A stretch of DNA of 64,000 nt from Cupriavidus pauculus (GCF_003854935.1 NZ_CP033970.1:1674001-1738000), one strand, 5' to 3'; counted from the stretch's first letter, positions 1-9,148 are shown. Notes: a model not told the origin generated them from the letters alone. Numbers and translations are program-made.

Positions 1-2
1 TG

Positions 3-866
3 GTCTTCACGCCGCTGATGGCCTGGATCGTCCATAGCTGGGGCTGGCACCACGTCTACCTGTGGATGGGCATCATGGGCATGCTGCTGGCGCTGGTCTG
101 GCTCAAGGTCATGCGCAGCCCGGCCACGCACCCCGGTGTGAACCAGGCCGAACTCGAGCACATCACGCAGGGCGGCGGCCTGATCCACATGGGCGAGGGC
201 GACGAGGCCAGCAAGGCCGGCAAGGCCGCCAACCCGGCCGGCTGGTTCTACGCGCGGCAGCTGCTGACCAACCGCATGCTGGCCGGCGTGTACCTGGGCC
301 AGTACTGCATCAACGTGCTGACGTACTTCTTCCTCACGTGGTTCCCGGTGTACCTGGTGCAGGCGCGCGGCATGTCGATCCTGAAGGCCGGCTTCGTGGC
401 GTCGCTGCCGGCCATCTGCGGGTTCCTGGGCGGCGTGCTGGGCGGCGTGATCTCGGACACGCTGCTGCGCCGCGGCCATTCGCTGACCGTGGCCCGCAAG
501 GTGCCGATCGTGGCCGGCATGCTGCTGTCGGTGTCGATGGTGGCCTGCAACTACGTGGACGCCGAGTGGCTGGTGGTCGGCATCATGGCGCTGGCGTTCT
601 TCGGCAAGGGCATCGGCGCGCTGGGCTGGGCCGTGGTGGCCGATACGGCGCCCAAGGAAGTGATCGGCCTGGCCGGCAGCATCTTCAACACCTTCGGCAA
701 CATCGCCGGCATCGTGACGCCGATCGTGATCGGCTATATCCTGAGCGCCACGGGCTCGTTCAACGGCGCGCTGGTCTTCGTGGGCATCAACGCCCTGGTT
801 ACCGTGCTGAGCTACCTGGTGATCGTCAAGGACATCCGGCGCGTCGAACTGAAGCACCCCCAATAA
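3..866 (+). CDS. MFS permease, probable galactarate/glucarate transporter (5' truncated)
   Basis: C-terminal part of a major facilitator superfamily permease. The reading frame is open to the window edge, so the start lies outside. About 287 residues remain, with several hydrophobic segments and a central loop rich in Gly, Ala and Lys, as in the anion:cation symporter family (GudP/GarP/ExuT type). It ends 14 bases before the galactarate dehydratase start, so the two genes are almost certainly co-transcribed. From this context the likely substrate is D-galactarate or D-glucarate, taken up across the inner membrane with protons. Substrate assignment is inference; membership of the family is seen in the sequence. 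Confidence 0.85.
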   Translation, partial: VFTPLMAWIVHSWGWHHVYLWMGIMGMLLALVWLKVMRSPATHPGVNQAELEHITQGGGLIHMGEGDEASKAGKAANPAGWFYARQLLTNRMLAGVYLGQYCINVLTYFFLTWFPVYLVQARGMSILKAGFVASLPAICGFLGGVLGGVISDTLLRRGHSLTVARKVPIVAGMLLSVSMVACNYVDAEWLVVGIMALAFFGKGIGALGWAVVADTAPKEVIGLAGSIFNTFGNIAGIVTPIVIGYILSATGSFNGALVFVGINALVTVLSYLVIVKDIRRVELKHPQ

Positions 867-880
867 AAGGAATCCCCATC

Positions 881-2470
881 ATGTCGGACCTGTCGGTACA
901 GAACGCCCAGGCCGCGGAGCAGCGTCCGCCGCTGTACATCCGCATCCATCCCAACGACAACGTCGCCATCGTGGCCAACGACGGCGGCCTGCCGGCCGGC
1001 ACCGTGTTCCCGTGCGGGCTGACGCTCGTGGAGCGCGTGCCGCAGGGCCACAAGGTGGCGCTGGTCGACCTGAAGAAGGGCGACGCGGTGACGCGCTACG
1101 ACGTGACCATCGGCTACGCGCTGCAGGACCTGCCGCGCGGCAGCTGGGTCAACGAGCGCACCATCGAGATGCCGGTGGCGCCCGGCCTGACCGACCTGCC
1201 GGTGGGCACCCGCCTGCCCGCGCCGCTGCCGCCGCTGGAGGGCTATACGTTCGAGGGCTTCCGCAATCCGGACGGCTCGGTGGGCACCCGCAACATCCTG
1301 GCGATCACGCAGACCGTGCAGTGCGTGGCCGGCGTGGTGGACCACGCGGTCCGGCGCATCAAGGCCGAACTGCTGCCGAAGTACCCGAACGTGGACGACG
1401 TGATCGGGCTGGAGCACACCTACGGCTGCGGCGTGGCCATCGACGCGCCCGATGCCGTGGTGCCGATCCGCACGCTGCGCAACATCGCGCTGAACCCGAA
1501 CTTCGGCGGCACCGCCATGATGGTGAGCCTGGGCTGCGAGAAGCTGCAGCCGGACCGCCTGATGCCGCCTGGCACGATCCCGATCCAGACCGGCGCCGGG
1601 GAGGTGCAGGTGGGCGTGGTCTGCCTGCAGGACGACAAGCACGTGGGCTTCGGGTCGATGATCGACTCGATCGTGGAGATGGCGATCCCGCACCTGGAGG
1701 CGCTGAACGCGCGCCAGCGCGAGACTGTGCCGGTGTCCGAGCTGGTCGTGGGCGTGCAGTGCGGCGGCAGCGATGCGTTCTCGGGCGTGACGGCCAACCC
1801 GGCCGTCGGCTTTGCCACCGACCTGCTGGTGCGCGCCGGCGCCACCGTGATGTTCTCCGAGGTGACCGAGGTGCGCGACGGCATCGACCAGTTGACCTCG
1901 CGCGCCGCCACCCCCGAGGTGGCCGAGGCGATGATCCGCGAGATGGACTGGTACGACCGCTACCTGGACCGCGGGCGCGTGGACCGCAGCGCCAACACCA
2001 CGCCGGGCAACAAGAAGGGCGGGCTGTCGAACATCGTCGAGAAGGCCATGGGCTCGATCGTCAAGTCGGGCAGCGCGCCGATCACGGGCGTGGTGTCGCC
2101 GGGCGAGCGCGTCAAGACCAAGGGCCTGATCTACGCCGCCACGCCGGCCAGCGACTTCATCTGTGGCACGCTGCAACTGGCCGCCGGCATGAACCTGCAC
2201 GTGTTCACCACGGGCCGCGGCACGCCGTACGGCCTGGCCGAGGTGCCTGTGATCAAGGTGGCCACCCGCAGCGACCTGGCCCGCCGCTGGCATGACCTGA
2301 TGGACGTCAACGCCGGCCGCATCGCCACCGGCGAGGCAACCATCGAGGACGTGGGCTGGGAGCTGTTCCGCCTGATGATCGACGTGGCCAGCGGCCGCAA
2401 GAAGACCTGGGCGGAACACCATGGCCTGCACAACTCGCTGGCCCTGTTCAACCCGGCGCCGGTGACCTGA
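881..2470 (+). CDS. garD: Galactarate dehydratase
   Basis: Converts D-galactarate to 5-keto-4-deoxy-D-glucarate, the first step of galactarate catabolism. The 529-residue product matches E. coli GarD nearly end to end. It has an N-terminal SAF-type domain ([11 protein letters not shown]) and a linker with [21 protein letters not shown]. The C-terminal UxaA/GarD catalytic domain carries [41 protein letters not shown] and [13 protein letters not shown]. The conserved Cys and His residues are those expected to bind the iron cofactor. The start follows the permease stop by 14 bases with an AAAGGA ribosome site. No aldolase (garL) or reductase (garR) gene follows, so later steps must be encoded elsewhere. 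Confidence 0.97.
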   Translation: MSDLSVQNAQAAEQRPPLYIRIHPNDNVAIVANDGGLPAGTVFPCGLTLVERVPQGHKVALVDLKKGDAVTRYDVTIGYALQDLPRGSWVNERTIEMPVAPGLTDLPVGTRLPAPLPPLEGYTFEGFRNPDGSVGTRNILAITQTVQCVAGVVDHAVRRIKAELLPKYPNVDDVIGLEHTYGCGVAIDAPDAVVPIRTLRNIALNPNFGGTAMMVSLGCEKLQPDRLMPPGTIPIQTGAGEVQVGVVCLQDDKHVGFGSMIDSIVEMAIPHLEALNARQRETVPVSELVVGVQCGGSDAFSGVTANPAVGFATDLLVRAGATVMFSEVTEVRDGIDQLTSRAATPEVAEAMIREMDWYDRYLDRGRVDRSANTTPGNKKGGLSNIVEKAMGSIVKSGSAPITGVVSPGERVKTKGLIYAATPASDFICGTLQLAAGMNLHVFTTGRGTPYGLAEVPVIKVATRSDLARRWHDLMDVNAGRIATGEATIEDVGWELFRLMIDVASGRKKTWAEHHGLHNSLALFNPAPVT

Positions 2471-2545
2471 GGGGGCGGGAAAGAGGGCCGACAGCTGCAA
2501 ATTGCGGCCAGTCGGCAAGCAGACGCTCAACGCCCTCTCCCCCAA

Positions 2546-2571
2546 CCCCTCTCCCACAGGTGGGAGAGGGG
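2546..2571. repeat. GGGAGAGGGG palindromic element
   Basis: A perfect 11-bp inverted repeat (CCCCTCTCCCA / TGGGAGAGGGG) around a CAGG loop, preceded by a further CCCTCTCCCC run at 2533-2542. The motif resembles the dispersed GGGAGAGGG palindromes common in proteobacterial intergenic regions. There is no T-run after the stem, so a classical intrinsic terminator is unlikely, although the hairpin may protect the garD mRNA 3' end. Confidence 0.6.
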
Positions 2572-2595
2572 AGCATGATTCTTTGCATGCATCCC

Positions 2596-2964
2596 TTACT
2601 GCATGCATTTCTCCTGATACACCTTCTGCAGTTGCCGGCGCGTGCGGTCGCGTTCGACCGTGGAGATTTCCGTGCCCTGGCTGTTCTCGACCGGCGGGCC
2701 GCCGGACGGGCGGTAGCTGCGGCGCGGCGTTTCGCCGATCTGCAGGGCCAGCTGGTCGCACTGTTCCTCCAGCGTGCGCGGCTGGGCCGGCGTGGGCTGG
2801 AAGCGGATCGATCCCTGGCGCACGGCGTCGGAGATCGCATCGTTGATCGCGGCGTCGGCCGGCGATGGCTGGGGTGTCTGGGCGTGCCCGTGAAACAGCG
2901 GCGTGACGCCGGGCAGCAGTGCGGCAAGGATGGCAAGTTGGACGACGGGACGGCGCAGCAGCAT
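2596..2964 (-). CDS. Hypothetical secreted protein
   Basis: A 122-residue protein with an N-terminal signal peptide: positive MLLRR, then a hydrophobic VVQLAILAALLPGV core, with likely cleavage after GHA. The mature part is polar, with two cysteines (EEQCDQ and the C-terminal EKCMQ) that could form a disulphide in the periplasm. Its C-terminal half is highly charged and probably helical (STVERDRTRRQLQKVYQEKC). I recognise no named domain. The ATG at 2964 was chosen because the signal sequence begins there; further upstream the frame has no such character. It is transcribed alone toward garD. Confidence 0.6.
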   Translation of the reverse strand: MLLRRPVVQLAILAALLPGVTPLFHGHAQTPQPSPADAAINDAISDAVRQGSIRFQPTPAQPRTLEEQCDQLALQIGETPRRSYRPSGGPPVENSQGTEISTVERDRTRRQLQKVYQEKCMQ

Positions 2965-3084
2965 GGCTATCTCCAAAGCGTACCGGCATGCCCGGCGCGG
3001 CGCGTGGCGGCCGCTATCTCCGGCGGGCAAGTGAAGCGATGGTAGCCCCGGTACCGACGGGGCGTCCATCGCGGGCGTCGACGA

Positions 3085-3324
3085 TCAGGCCGGCGCGCGC
3101 AGCGCCAGGTTGAGCTGGTCGACCACCTCGGCCCAGTCGGCGTCCTCGATAAATTCGTCGCGCAGCAGCGCGGCCTGCGCCGGCGTCCAGAACGGCGCTT
3201 CCCACAGTTGCTTGTCCTGCGGCAGCGGGGAGTGCTTGGCGATGAACGCGCGGATGCTGGCCTCGTCGTTGGGCAGGCCAAGCTGGGCGAACAGGTCCGA
3301 GAACGGGTGGAATGGGGTGTCCAT
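3085..3324 (-). CDS. DUF2789 family protein
   Basis: A 79-residue protein that fits the DUF2789 family across its whole length: MDTPFHPFSDLFAQLGLP, then FIAKHSPLP, then FWTPAQAALLRDEFIEDADWAEVVDQLN. Members are small soluble proteins of about 75 residues found in many beta- and gammaproteobacteria, and their role is unknown. It has no signal peptide or membrane segment and is encoded on its own between a secreted hypothetical and a CHM isomerase gene, so context gives no functional clue. Confidence 0.85.
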   Translation of the reverse strand: MDTPFHPFSDLFAQLGLPNDEASIRAFIAKHSPLPQDKQLWEAPFWTPAQAALLRDEFIEDADWAEVVDQLNLALRAPA

Positions 3325-3410
3325 GGCGTGGGTCTTGTGGTTGTCGGGGGATGGGGCGGCGGGGCCCAGGCTTCCAGCTTAGGTCATCCGGCGCCCAGGG
3401 GCGGCCGATT

Positions 3411-3779
3411 TCAGCCGCCGACGATCTGCTTGGCGAACGTCGCGCGTTCCATCTCGACCACGTTGACCGTCACCTGCACGGTCTGGTCAGCCGCGCCGGG
3501 CCGCACCATTTCCGCAATCGCGCCCGCCACCAGTTCGCCTAGCTGCTTGCGCACGGCCGGGTCGCGGCCGTCCAGGATCTGCAGCGTGGCGTGCACGAAC
3601 GCGCGGTCGGCCTGCTCGGTGCCCTGGCGGAACGTGCCGAGCGTCACGCAGCGCGACTTGATGTCGGGCTCCTGGAACTGGCCGCTCGACAGCAGCGCCG
3701 CGTTGGCTTCGTCCAGCAGTTCTTCCTGCGAGCAGGTCAGGCGCGTGTTCTCGGTGATTTCGATGACGAGGTGGGGCAT
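3411..3779 (-). CDS. 5-carboxymethyl-2-hydroxymuconate Delta-isomerase family protein
   Basis: A 122-residue tautomerase-like enzyme of the CHMI family (HpcD/HpaF), which isomerises 5-carboxymethyl-2-hydroxymuconate in the homoprotocatechuate pathway. The start MPHLVIEITEN places proline right after the initiator Met; that Pro acts as the catalytic base in this superfamily. FVHATLQILDGRDPAVRKQL and VNVVEMERATFAK are family features. No other homoprotocatechuate genes lie nearby, so the real substrate may differ. Its start is 90 bp from the divergent mgtC-like gene. Confidence 0.85.
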   Translation of the reverse strand: MPHLVIEITENTRLTCSQEELLDEANAALLSSGQFQEPDIKSRCVTLGTFRQGTEQADRAFVHATLQILDGRDPAVRKQLGELVAGAIAEMVRPGAADQTVQVTVNVVEMERATFAKQIVGG

Positions 3780-3869
3780 GAAACGGCTTCCGGTGGAGAG
3801 CGGGGGGAACCCGAATCGTACGGCAATCCCGGCTGTCATGTCGACGTGAGTCGCGCTAAGCTTGCCGGC

Positions 3870-4409
3870 ATGGACCAATTCTCGCTGGAACTGTTCTGGC
3901 GCCTGCTGGGCGGGCTGGCCGCCGGCGCCATCATCGGACTCGACCGCAACCTGCATGGCAAGGCGGCCGGCATGCGCACGCTGGGGTTGGTGTCGCTGGG
4001 CGCGGCTGCGGCGGTGTGCGTGGTGACGCTGAACGGGCATCCGCCCGACGCCATGTCGCGCGTGCTGCAGGGGCTGCTGACCGGGGTGGGCTTCCTGGGG
4101 GTGGGGGTGATCGCCCGGCATGGCGTGCACGACCGTCCGCAAGGGCTGACCACGGCGGCCGGCATCTGGATGGCGGCCATCCTCGGGGCGGCAGCCGGCG
4201 CCGGCTACTACGCCATCGTGGTGATCTCGCTGGGGCTGGGCCTTGTGCTGCTGCGCCTGGGCGGCCATCTGGAAAACCGGCTCCACGCCCGCTTCGACGG
4301 CACGCTGAGCAAGCCGTTGCCGAAGGATCATGACGACGCGGCGCCCGGCCACAAGGAAAAGACCCGGCCTGACGACAAGGCCGGGGACCAGGACCCGCCG
4401 CAGCGCTGA
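3870..4409 (+). CDS. MgtC/SapB family membrane protein
   Basis: A 179-residue inner-membrane protein of the MgtC/SapB family. It shows the typical GGLAAGAIIGLDRNLHGK motif near the start (about residues 11-28), then AGMRTLGLVSLGAAA, a GVGFLGVGVI segment and TTAAGIWMAAILGAAAGAG: four or five membrane segments ending near residue 135. The hydrophilic tail (about 45 residues, rich in Asp and Lys) is predicted cytoplasmic and looks disordered. MgtC proteins are linked to magnesium limitation and F-ATPase control, but the short SapB-like forms have no settled role. Start chosen at the Met that opens the conserved domain. Confidence 0.85.
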   Translation: MDQFSLELFWRLLGGLAAGAIIGLDRNLHGKAAGMRTLGLVSLGAAAAVCVVTLNGHPPDAMSRVLQGLLTGVGFLGVGVIARHGVHDRPQGLTTAAGIWMAAILGAAAGAGYYAIVVISLGLGLVLLRLGGHLENRLHARFDGTLSKPLPKDHDDAAPGHKEKTRPDDKAGDQDPPQR

Positions 4410-4427
4410 AAGCGGCGGCCGACGCCG

Positions 4428-5285
4428 TCAGGCGCCGACGCCGAGCGCCGCCTCGATCCGGCGGATATGGTGCTGCAACTGCGGCCGCACCTTTTCCAGC
4501 AGATGGGCCGGCGGCACCAGCGCGTTGGGCCCGCTGCAACTGAGCGTCATCGGCGGCAGCGCCGAGCCGGGGCGGAACGCCAGCGCAATCGAGTTGATGT
4601 CCGGCAGCCATTCGCCGAACGACGTGGTGCAGCCCAGCCGGCGCTGTTCGTCGCGGCAGCTCGACAGGATGCCCTCGGCCTGCGCGGCGCTGAGCTTGTC
4701 GTCGGCGCGGAAGGCCGTCAGCGCCTGGCGCTGCTCGGCCGGCGGCAGCGCCAGCAGATAGGCGCGGCCGGCCGCCGTGGACAGGCCCGAGACCCGGCTG
4801 CCCACCGGCACGCGCAGCGTCAGGTAGCTTTCCGACTGGCAGTTCTCGTAGATCAGCATGCGGCCGCGGTCGCGCACGATCAGCGACGCCACGCCCTGCG
4901 ACAGCTCGGCCAGCTCCTGCATGAACGGCTTGGCCACGGCCAGCACGTCGGCGCCTTGCTGCCCGGCCGGCGCCAGCGCCAGCGCGGAACTGCCCAGCCG
5001 GTAGCGCACCGGATCGGTCAGCGCCTGCAGGTAGCCCAGCTCGGTCAGCGTGTGGGTCAGGCGGGAAATCGTCGACTTGGGCAGGCCGCAGCGCTGCGCC
5101 AGTTCGGCGTTGCCAAGCTCGGCGTCGAAGGCGCGGAAGCAGGCCAGCACGTCGAGCCCGCGCGCCAGCGCGGTGACGAAATGACGGTCTTCCTTGCGGT
5201 TGTCCTTGCGGACGGGCGGCGCGTCGGCGGCCGACGGGATATCCGCGTCGGTCGCGTCGGGGTGTTCGGTGAAGGTCGTTTCCAT
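4428..5285 (-). CDS. IclR family transcriptional regulator
   Basis: A 285-residue regulator. After a polar N-terminus comes the winged helix (ALARGLDVLACFRA, then NAELAQRCGLPKSTISRLTHTLTELGYL, about residues 40-95). The IclR effector domain follows (LAELSQGVASLIVRDRGRMLIYENCQS, RVSGLSTAAGRAYL, FGEWLPDINSIALAF). It lies 11 bp downstream of the acyl-CoA ligase gene on the same strand and is probably co-transcribed with it. A palindrome typical of IclR operators sits upstream of the ligase (7011-7025), so autoregulation and control of the ligase are likely. The ligand is unknown, perhaps an aromatic or aliphatic acid. Confidence 0.9.
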   Translation of the reverse strand: METTFTEHPDATDADIPSAADAPPVRKDNRKEDRHFVTALARGLDVLACFRAFDAELGNAELAQRCGLPKSTISRLTHTLTELGYLQALTDPVRYRLGSSALALAPAGQQGADVLAVAKPFMQELAELSQGVASLIVRDRGRMLIYENCQSESYLTLRVPVGSRVSGLSTAAGRAYLLALPPAEQRQALTAFRADDKLSAAQAEGILSSCRDEQRRLGCTTSFGEWLPDINSIALAFRPGSALPPMTLSCSGPNALVPPAHLLEKVRPQLQHHIRRIEAALGVGA

Positions 5286-5296
5286 GAGGCGGCTGC

Positions 5297-6874
5297 TCAA
5301 ACGTTGCCGGCGGCCAGCTGCTCGCGCAGCCGGGCCTTGAGAATCTTGCCCGACGGCGCGGCGGGCAACTGCGCCACCGTGCGGATTTCGGCCGGGATCT
5401 TGTAGGGCGACAGGCGCTCGCGCAGGAACGCGCGCAGCGCTGCCTCGTCCAGCGTCATGCCGCCGCGCACCTCCACGAAGGCGATGACTTCCTCGTTGCC
5501 TTCCACGGCGCGGCCCACCACGGCCGACTGCAGCACGGCCGGGAACGCATTGAGCGACTGCTCGACTTCCTCGGGATACACGTTGAAGCCCGAATGGATG
5601 ATGATTTCCTTCGAGCGGCCGACGATGGACACGGCGCCGTCGTCGTCGATGCGCGCAAGGTCGCCGGTGTGCAGCCAGCCATCGGCGTCGATGGTCTGCG
5701 CGGTCAGGTCCGGGCGCCTGTAGTAGCCCTTCATCACGTTCGGGCCGCGCACCAGCAGCTCGCCGCTGCCATCGGGCAGCGGATTGCCAAGCCGGATCTC
5801 GACGTCGGGCACGGCCAGCCCCACCGAGCAGTCGCTGCGCGGGCTTTCCACGCGGGTCTGGGACACGGTGGGCGACGTCTCGGTCATGCCGTAGCCGTTG
5901 TGTAGCACGATGCCGAACGCTTCCTCGAAGGCGGCCTTCAGCGACGCCGTCAGCGGCGCGCCGCCCGACTGCGCGATGCGCAGCGACGGCGTGCGCAGCG
6001 ACTGGCCGTTGGCGCGGCCCCATTCGATCACCTTGGCGTACATGGCCGGCACGCCGTGCAGCACGGTCAACTGGTCGTCGATCAGCGTGCGGACCAGCTT
6101 GTCCGGGCGGAAGCGCGGCTCATAGAACACCGTCGCGCCGTTGGAAACCGGCCCCACCAGCAGCACCGACAGCCCATAGACGTGCGAGATCGGCAGCACG
6201 CCGTAGACGCGGTCGCCCGGCTGCACGCGCGACTGCAGCCGGTTGGAATGGCCGATGAACATCAGGTTGGCGTGCGTCAGCATCACGGCCTTGGACGCGC
6301 CCGTGGTGCCGGTGGTGTAGATCATCGCCGCCACCTGCTGGCGCGGGTCCGCCTCGACCGGCTCCGGGGCCACGCTGTCATCGACGGCGCTGACCAGCAG
6401 CTTGCCGACGTGCGGCCACTCGGCCCACTGCGCGCCACGGGCCTCGCCGTGCTCGCGGGCCTCGGGGAAATCGTTGTCGAGGTAGAGCGTCACGCGGGCG
6501 CCGGCGTGCTCGACGATGTTGGCAATCTCGCGCGGCGACAGCCGCGCATTGACCGGCACCGACCACGCATCGATGGCGCTCAGCGCCAGCAGCACCACCG
6601 CGCAGCCGACGCTGTTCTCGGTCACCAGCACCACGCGGTCGCCGCCGCGCACGCCCAGATCGGCCAGCGTGCGGGCCGTGTCGCGCACGGCGGTGTCGAG
6701 TTCGGCGTAGTTGAGCGCGCGGTGGGCATCGCGGATGGCGATGCGGTCGGGCGTGGCAGCCACCCACGGCCCCATGGTCTGGTGCAGGCGGCTGAAGGCG
6801 GGCTGGAAAGACGGGCTGGAAGAAGCGGAAGCGGCGGTCCCGGGCTGGGCCGACGTCTGGCGGGTACTGCTCAT
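5297..6874 (-). CDS. Class I adenylate-forming acyl-CoA ligase
   Basis: A 525-residue acyl/aryl-CoA synthetase that activates a carboxylic acid through an acyl-AMP to the CoA thioester. Visible core motifs are the phosphate loop YTTGTTGASK (residues 186-195), the YGMTETSPTV adenine motif, TGDLARIDDDG, the hinge region GRSKEIIIHSGFNVYPEEVE and a C-terminal PSGKILK whose Lys510 fits the catalytic lysine. Cytosolic; the start follows a GGAGA site. The substrate cannot be read from the sequence; the IclR regulator immediately downstream suggests a catabolic aromatic or fatty acid. No acyl-CoA dehydrogenase, hydratase or thiolase is adjacent, which is unusual for a complete degradation operon. Confidence 0.92.
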   Translation of the reverse strand: MSSTRQTSAQPGTAASASSSPSFQPAFSRLHQTMGPWVAATPDRIAIRDAHRALNYAELDTAVRDTARTLADLGVRGGDRVVLVTENSVGCAVVLLALSAIDAWSVPVNARLSPREIANIVEHAGARVTLYLDNDFPEAREHGEARGAQWAEWPHVGKLLVSAVDDSVAPEPVEADPRQQVAAMIYTTGTTGASKAVMLTHANLMFIGHSNRLQSRVQPGDRVYGVLPISHVYGLSVLLVGPVSNGATVFYEPRFRPDKLVRTLIDDQLTVLHGVPAMYAKVIEWGRANGQSLRTPSLRIAQSGGAPLTASLKAAFEEAFGIVLHNGYGMTETSPTVSQTRVESPRSDCSVGLAVPDVEIRLGNPLPDGSGELLVRGPNVMKGYYRRPDLTAQTIDADGWLHTGDLARIDDDGAVSIVGRSKEIIIHSGFNVYPEEVEQSLNAFPAVLQSAVVGRAVEGNEEVIAFVEVRGGMTLDEAALRAFLRERLSPYKIPAEIRTVAQLPAAPSGKILKARLREQLAAGNV

Positions 6875-7010
6875 GTTGTCTCCGGGTCAGGCTGTCCGGC
6901 GTTGGGAGTCGCCGGTATTCGATGTGAGGCATCGTCCCATCGTTGCCGGAAATGTGTCAACCGCACGGCGGAATGAGGATTCTGCCCTGCGGAACTCTAT
7001 CCGATTCTCT

Positions 7011-7025
7011 GTGCGAATATCGCAC
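7011..7025. promoter_or_regulatory. Candidate IclR operator upstream of the ligase-iclR operon
   Basis: GTGCGAATATCGCAC is a perfect 6-3-6 palindrome 137 bp upstream of the ligase start. It closely resembles sites of IclR-family regulators such as PcaR (GTTCGATAATCGCAC type). The operon it faces encodes an IclR regulator. Confidence 0.6.
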
Positions 7026-7116
7026 GCCGACCTGGCTTGACTTGCTTCCCCGTCCCTCCGTTGTACCCACCGCGACACACCCTCGCCGGGTTGTACATCT
7101 TTGCAGACAATGCGGA

Positions 7117-7131
7117 TGAGAACGATTATCA
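7117..7131. promoter_or_regulatory. Fur box
   Basis: TGAGAACGATTATCA matches the 7-1-7 Fur consensus TGATAATnATTATCA at 12 of 14 defined positions. A -10-like GATTAT (7124-7129) lies inside it, with TTGCAG (7101-7106) 17 bp upstream. Fe-Fur would therefore cover the promoter of the DUF3649-PepSY-DUF3325 operon. The box overlaps possible in-frame starts at 7110, 7116 and 7131, which argues for a later start codon. Confidence 0.75.
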
Positions 7132-7166
7132 TGGCGATTGGATTTTTTTTGATGCCACACAAGAAC

Positions 7167-7466
7167 ATGAAGCAGGGCGTTTCGCTCGGATACCGCATGG
7201 CAATTGCCTCGCGCGCGATGGCCGCCATTCTGGGCGGCTACGCCGTGGCCGCGCTGGCGACGGGATGCTTGTCGCTGGTGCTGTCGCAGTGGGTTGGCAT
7301 GAGCCGGCCCGAGGCCGTGGTGACGTCGACGCTGCTGTCGTTCCTCTGGTTCGCGCTGGCCGTGGTCTGGGTGTTCGCGGCCGATTCCGCCTGGCGGGCG
7401 TGGATCGGGCTGATCGTGCCGGCCGCCGTGCTGGGGCTGGGCTGGCTTGCCCTGCGGGGGGCGTGA
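7167..7466 (+). CDS. DUF3649 family iron-uptake-associated membrane protein
   Basis: A roughly 99-residue inner-membrane protein of the DUF3649 family, seen with siderophore receptors and PepSY proteins. The N-terminus GYRMAIASRAMAAILGGYAVAALATG is characteristic. Three hydrophobic stretches follow (about 15-35, 46-68 and 74-97). Start chosen at MKQGVS because upstream starts overlap or abut the Fur box and lack a ribosome site; 7152 (MPHKN) is an alternative. Its stop overlaps the next start (ATGA). Expected to be iron-repressed through the Fur box. Molecular role unknown; it may help reduce or move iron after uptake. Confidence 0.75.
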   Translation: MKQGVSLGYRMAIASRAMAAILGGYAVAALATGCLSLVLSQWVGMSRPEAVVTSTLLSFLWFALAVVWVFAADSAWRAWIGLIVPAAVLGLGWLALRGA

Positions 7467-9148
7467 TGACTGAACTCAAGAAAGGGCAGGGGCTGCGCCA
7501 GTCGATGGCCTGGCTGCATACGTGGTCCGGCCTGGCGGTCTGCTGGGTGCTGTTCCTGGTCTTCGTGGGCGGCACCGCCAGCTACTACCGGGACGAGATT
7601 TCGGTCTGGATGAAGCCCGAACTGCACGGGCTGCTGGGACAGAAGGTATCGCCCGAGGACGCCGCCCAGCGCGCCTACGCCTACCTGCAGCGCGAGGCGC
7701 CCGATGCCGAGCGCTGGTTCATCTCGCTGCCGGACGAACGCAATCCGGCCATCTCGATGTTCTGGACGCGCAAGGCCACGCCGGCCGACGCCGGCAAGCC
7801 CGCGCGTGCCCGCCTGGAGATCCGCACGCTCGACGCCATGACCGGCGAGCCCGTGCCCGGCGCCCGCGACACGCGCGGCGGCGACTTCCTCTACCGCCTG
7901 CACTTCGACCTGCACTACATGCCCGCCATCTGGGCGCGCTGGATCATCGGCTTCTGCACGATGTTCATGCTCGTGGCCATCGTCAGCGGCGTGATCACGC
8001 ACCGGCGCATCTTTGCCGATTTCTTCACGTTCCGCGCGAAGAAGGGCCAGCGCTCCTGGCTGGACGCGCACAACGCCATGGCCGTGCTGGCGCTGCCGTT
8101 CCACCTGATGATCACGTACACGGGCCTGGTGACGCTGCTGTTCATGTACATGCCGTGGGGCATCCAGGCCGTCTACAACGGCAACGAGCAGGCGTTCAAC
8201 GCCGAGGTGGCGGCCCGCGCGCCGCGCATCAAGGGGTCGAAGGACGCCGCGCCGCTGGCACCGATCGCGCCGATGATCGTCCAGGCCACCGCGCAGTGGA
8301 ACGGCGCCGCGCCGCGCCGGATCGTCGTGGACGCGCCGAACAGGGCCAACGCCACGGTGTCGGTCACGCGCGAGGACGGCCGCAATATCCGCACGGTGGC
8401 GCCTTCCGTGGTGTTCGCCGGCGCCACCGGCGCGCTGCAGACCAAGCTCGGCGACGACATGGCGCCCGCCAGCAGCACCCGCTTCACGATGGTCGGCCTG
8501 CACGTGGCCCACTTCGCGCCCGGGCTGCTGCGCGCGCTGTTCTTTGCCTCCGGGCTGGCCGGCTGCCTGATGGTGGCCACGGGCGCGCTGCTGTGGGCGG
8601 TGAAGACGCGCCAGCACCATGCCAAGCGGATTGCCGCCACGGGCCGCACGCCGTTCGGCCTGCGGCTGGTGGAGGCGCTGAACCTTGGTGCGATCGCCGG
8701 GCTGCCGATCGCCATCGCCGTGTACTTCTGGGCCAACCGGCTGCTGCCGGTCGATCTGGCGCAACGTCAGGCCACGGAGATTCAGGCATTCTTCGCGGCC
8801 TGGGCATTGTCGGCATTGCTGGCGCAATGGCGCCCGACCCGCGCGATGTGGCGGGCGCAGCTTTGGGCCGGCGCGGCGCTGTTTGCCGGACTGCCGCTGC
8901 TCAACGCGCTGACCACGCCGACGCACCTGGGCGTGACGCTGTTCCACGGCCCTGCCGTGGTCGCCGGCTTCGACCTGACCGTGCTGGCGCTGGGCATCGG
9001 CCTGGGCGCGGCGGCCTGGATGCTTGGCAAGCGGGGCAAGGCGCCGCGCCGGCAGGCGGCCGAGGCATCGCCGGGCAAGGCCCACCACGTGGCCCATCAC
9101 GCGCCGCAGGCCGTGTCGCGCAATGTGTCCCACGAGGTGACGCAATGA
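7466..9148 (+). CDS. PepSY domain-containing membrane protein (iron-regulated)
   Basis: A 560-residue protein of the PepSY_TM family. The first membrane helix (WLHTWSGLAVCWVLFLVFVGGTASYYRDEI) is followed by a periplasmic PepSY region, a second helix near WARWIIGFCTMFMLVAIVSGVITHRRIFADFF, and FHLMITYTGLVTLLFMY. The C-terminal half holds several more helices. His residues flank the helices (LHTW, HFDLHY, HNAM, FHLM), as in proposed haem- or flavin-linked ferric-siderophore reductases such as FoxB/PiuB. It overlaps both neighbours by 4 bp, so translation is coupled. Likely function: periplasmic or inner-membrane release of iron from siderophores; this is inference from family and context. Confidence 0.85.
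   Translation: MTELKKGQGLRQSMAWLHTWSGLAVCWVLFLVFVGGTASYYRDEISVWMKPELHGLLGQKVSPEDAAQRAYAYLQREAPDAERWFISLPDERNPAISMFWTRKATPADAGKPARARLEIRTLDAMTGEPVPGARDTRGGDFLYRLHFDLHYMPAIWARWIIGFCTMFMLVAIVSGVITHRRIFADFFTFRAKKGQRSWLDAHNAMAVLALPFHLMITYTGLVTLLFMYMPWGIQAVYNGNEQAFNAEVAARAPRIKGSKDAAPLAPIAPMIVQATAQWNGAAPRRIVVDAPNRANATVSVTREDGRNIRTVAPSVVFAGATGALQTKLGDDMAPASSTRFTMVGLHVAHFAPGLLRALFFASGLAGCLMVATGALLWAVKTRQHHAKRIAATGRTPFGLRLVEALNLGAIAGLPIAIAVYFWANRLLPVDLAQRQATEIQAFFAAWALSALLAQWRPTRAMWRAQLWAGAALFAGLPLLNALTTPTHLGVTLFHGPAVVAGFDLTVLALGIGLGAAAWMLGKRGKAPRRQAAEASPGKAHHVAHHAPQAVSRNVSHEVTQ

Noticed and set aside
2546-2571. Intrinsic terminator for garD
   Set aside because: Strong stem but no T-run follows on either strand.
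812-2989. Long minus-strand open frame antisense to garD
   Set aside because: High-GC shadow: composition is Arg/His/Ala-rich and without any motif, while the plus strand matches GarD along its whole length.
7238-9145. 635-codon minus-strand frame opposite the PepSY gene
   Set aside because: Arg/His/Gly-rich antisense translation with no fold-like hydrophobic pattern; the plus strand has a clear membrane protein.
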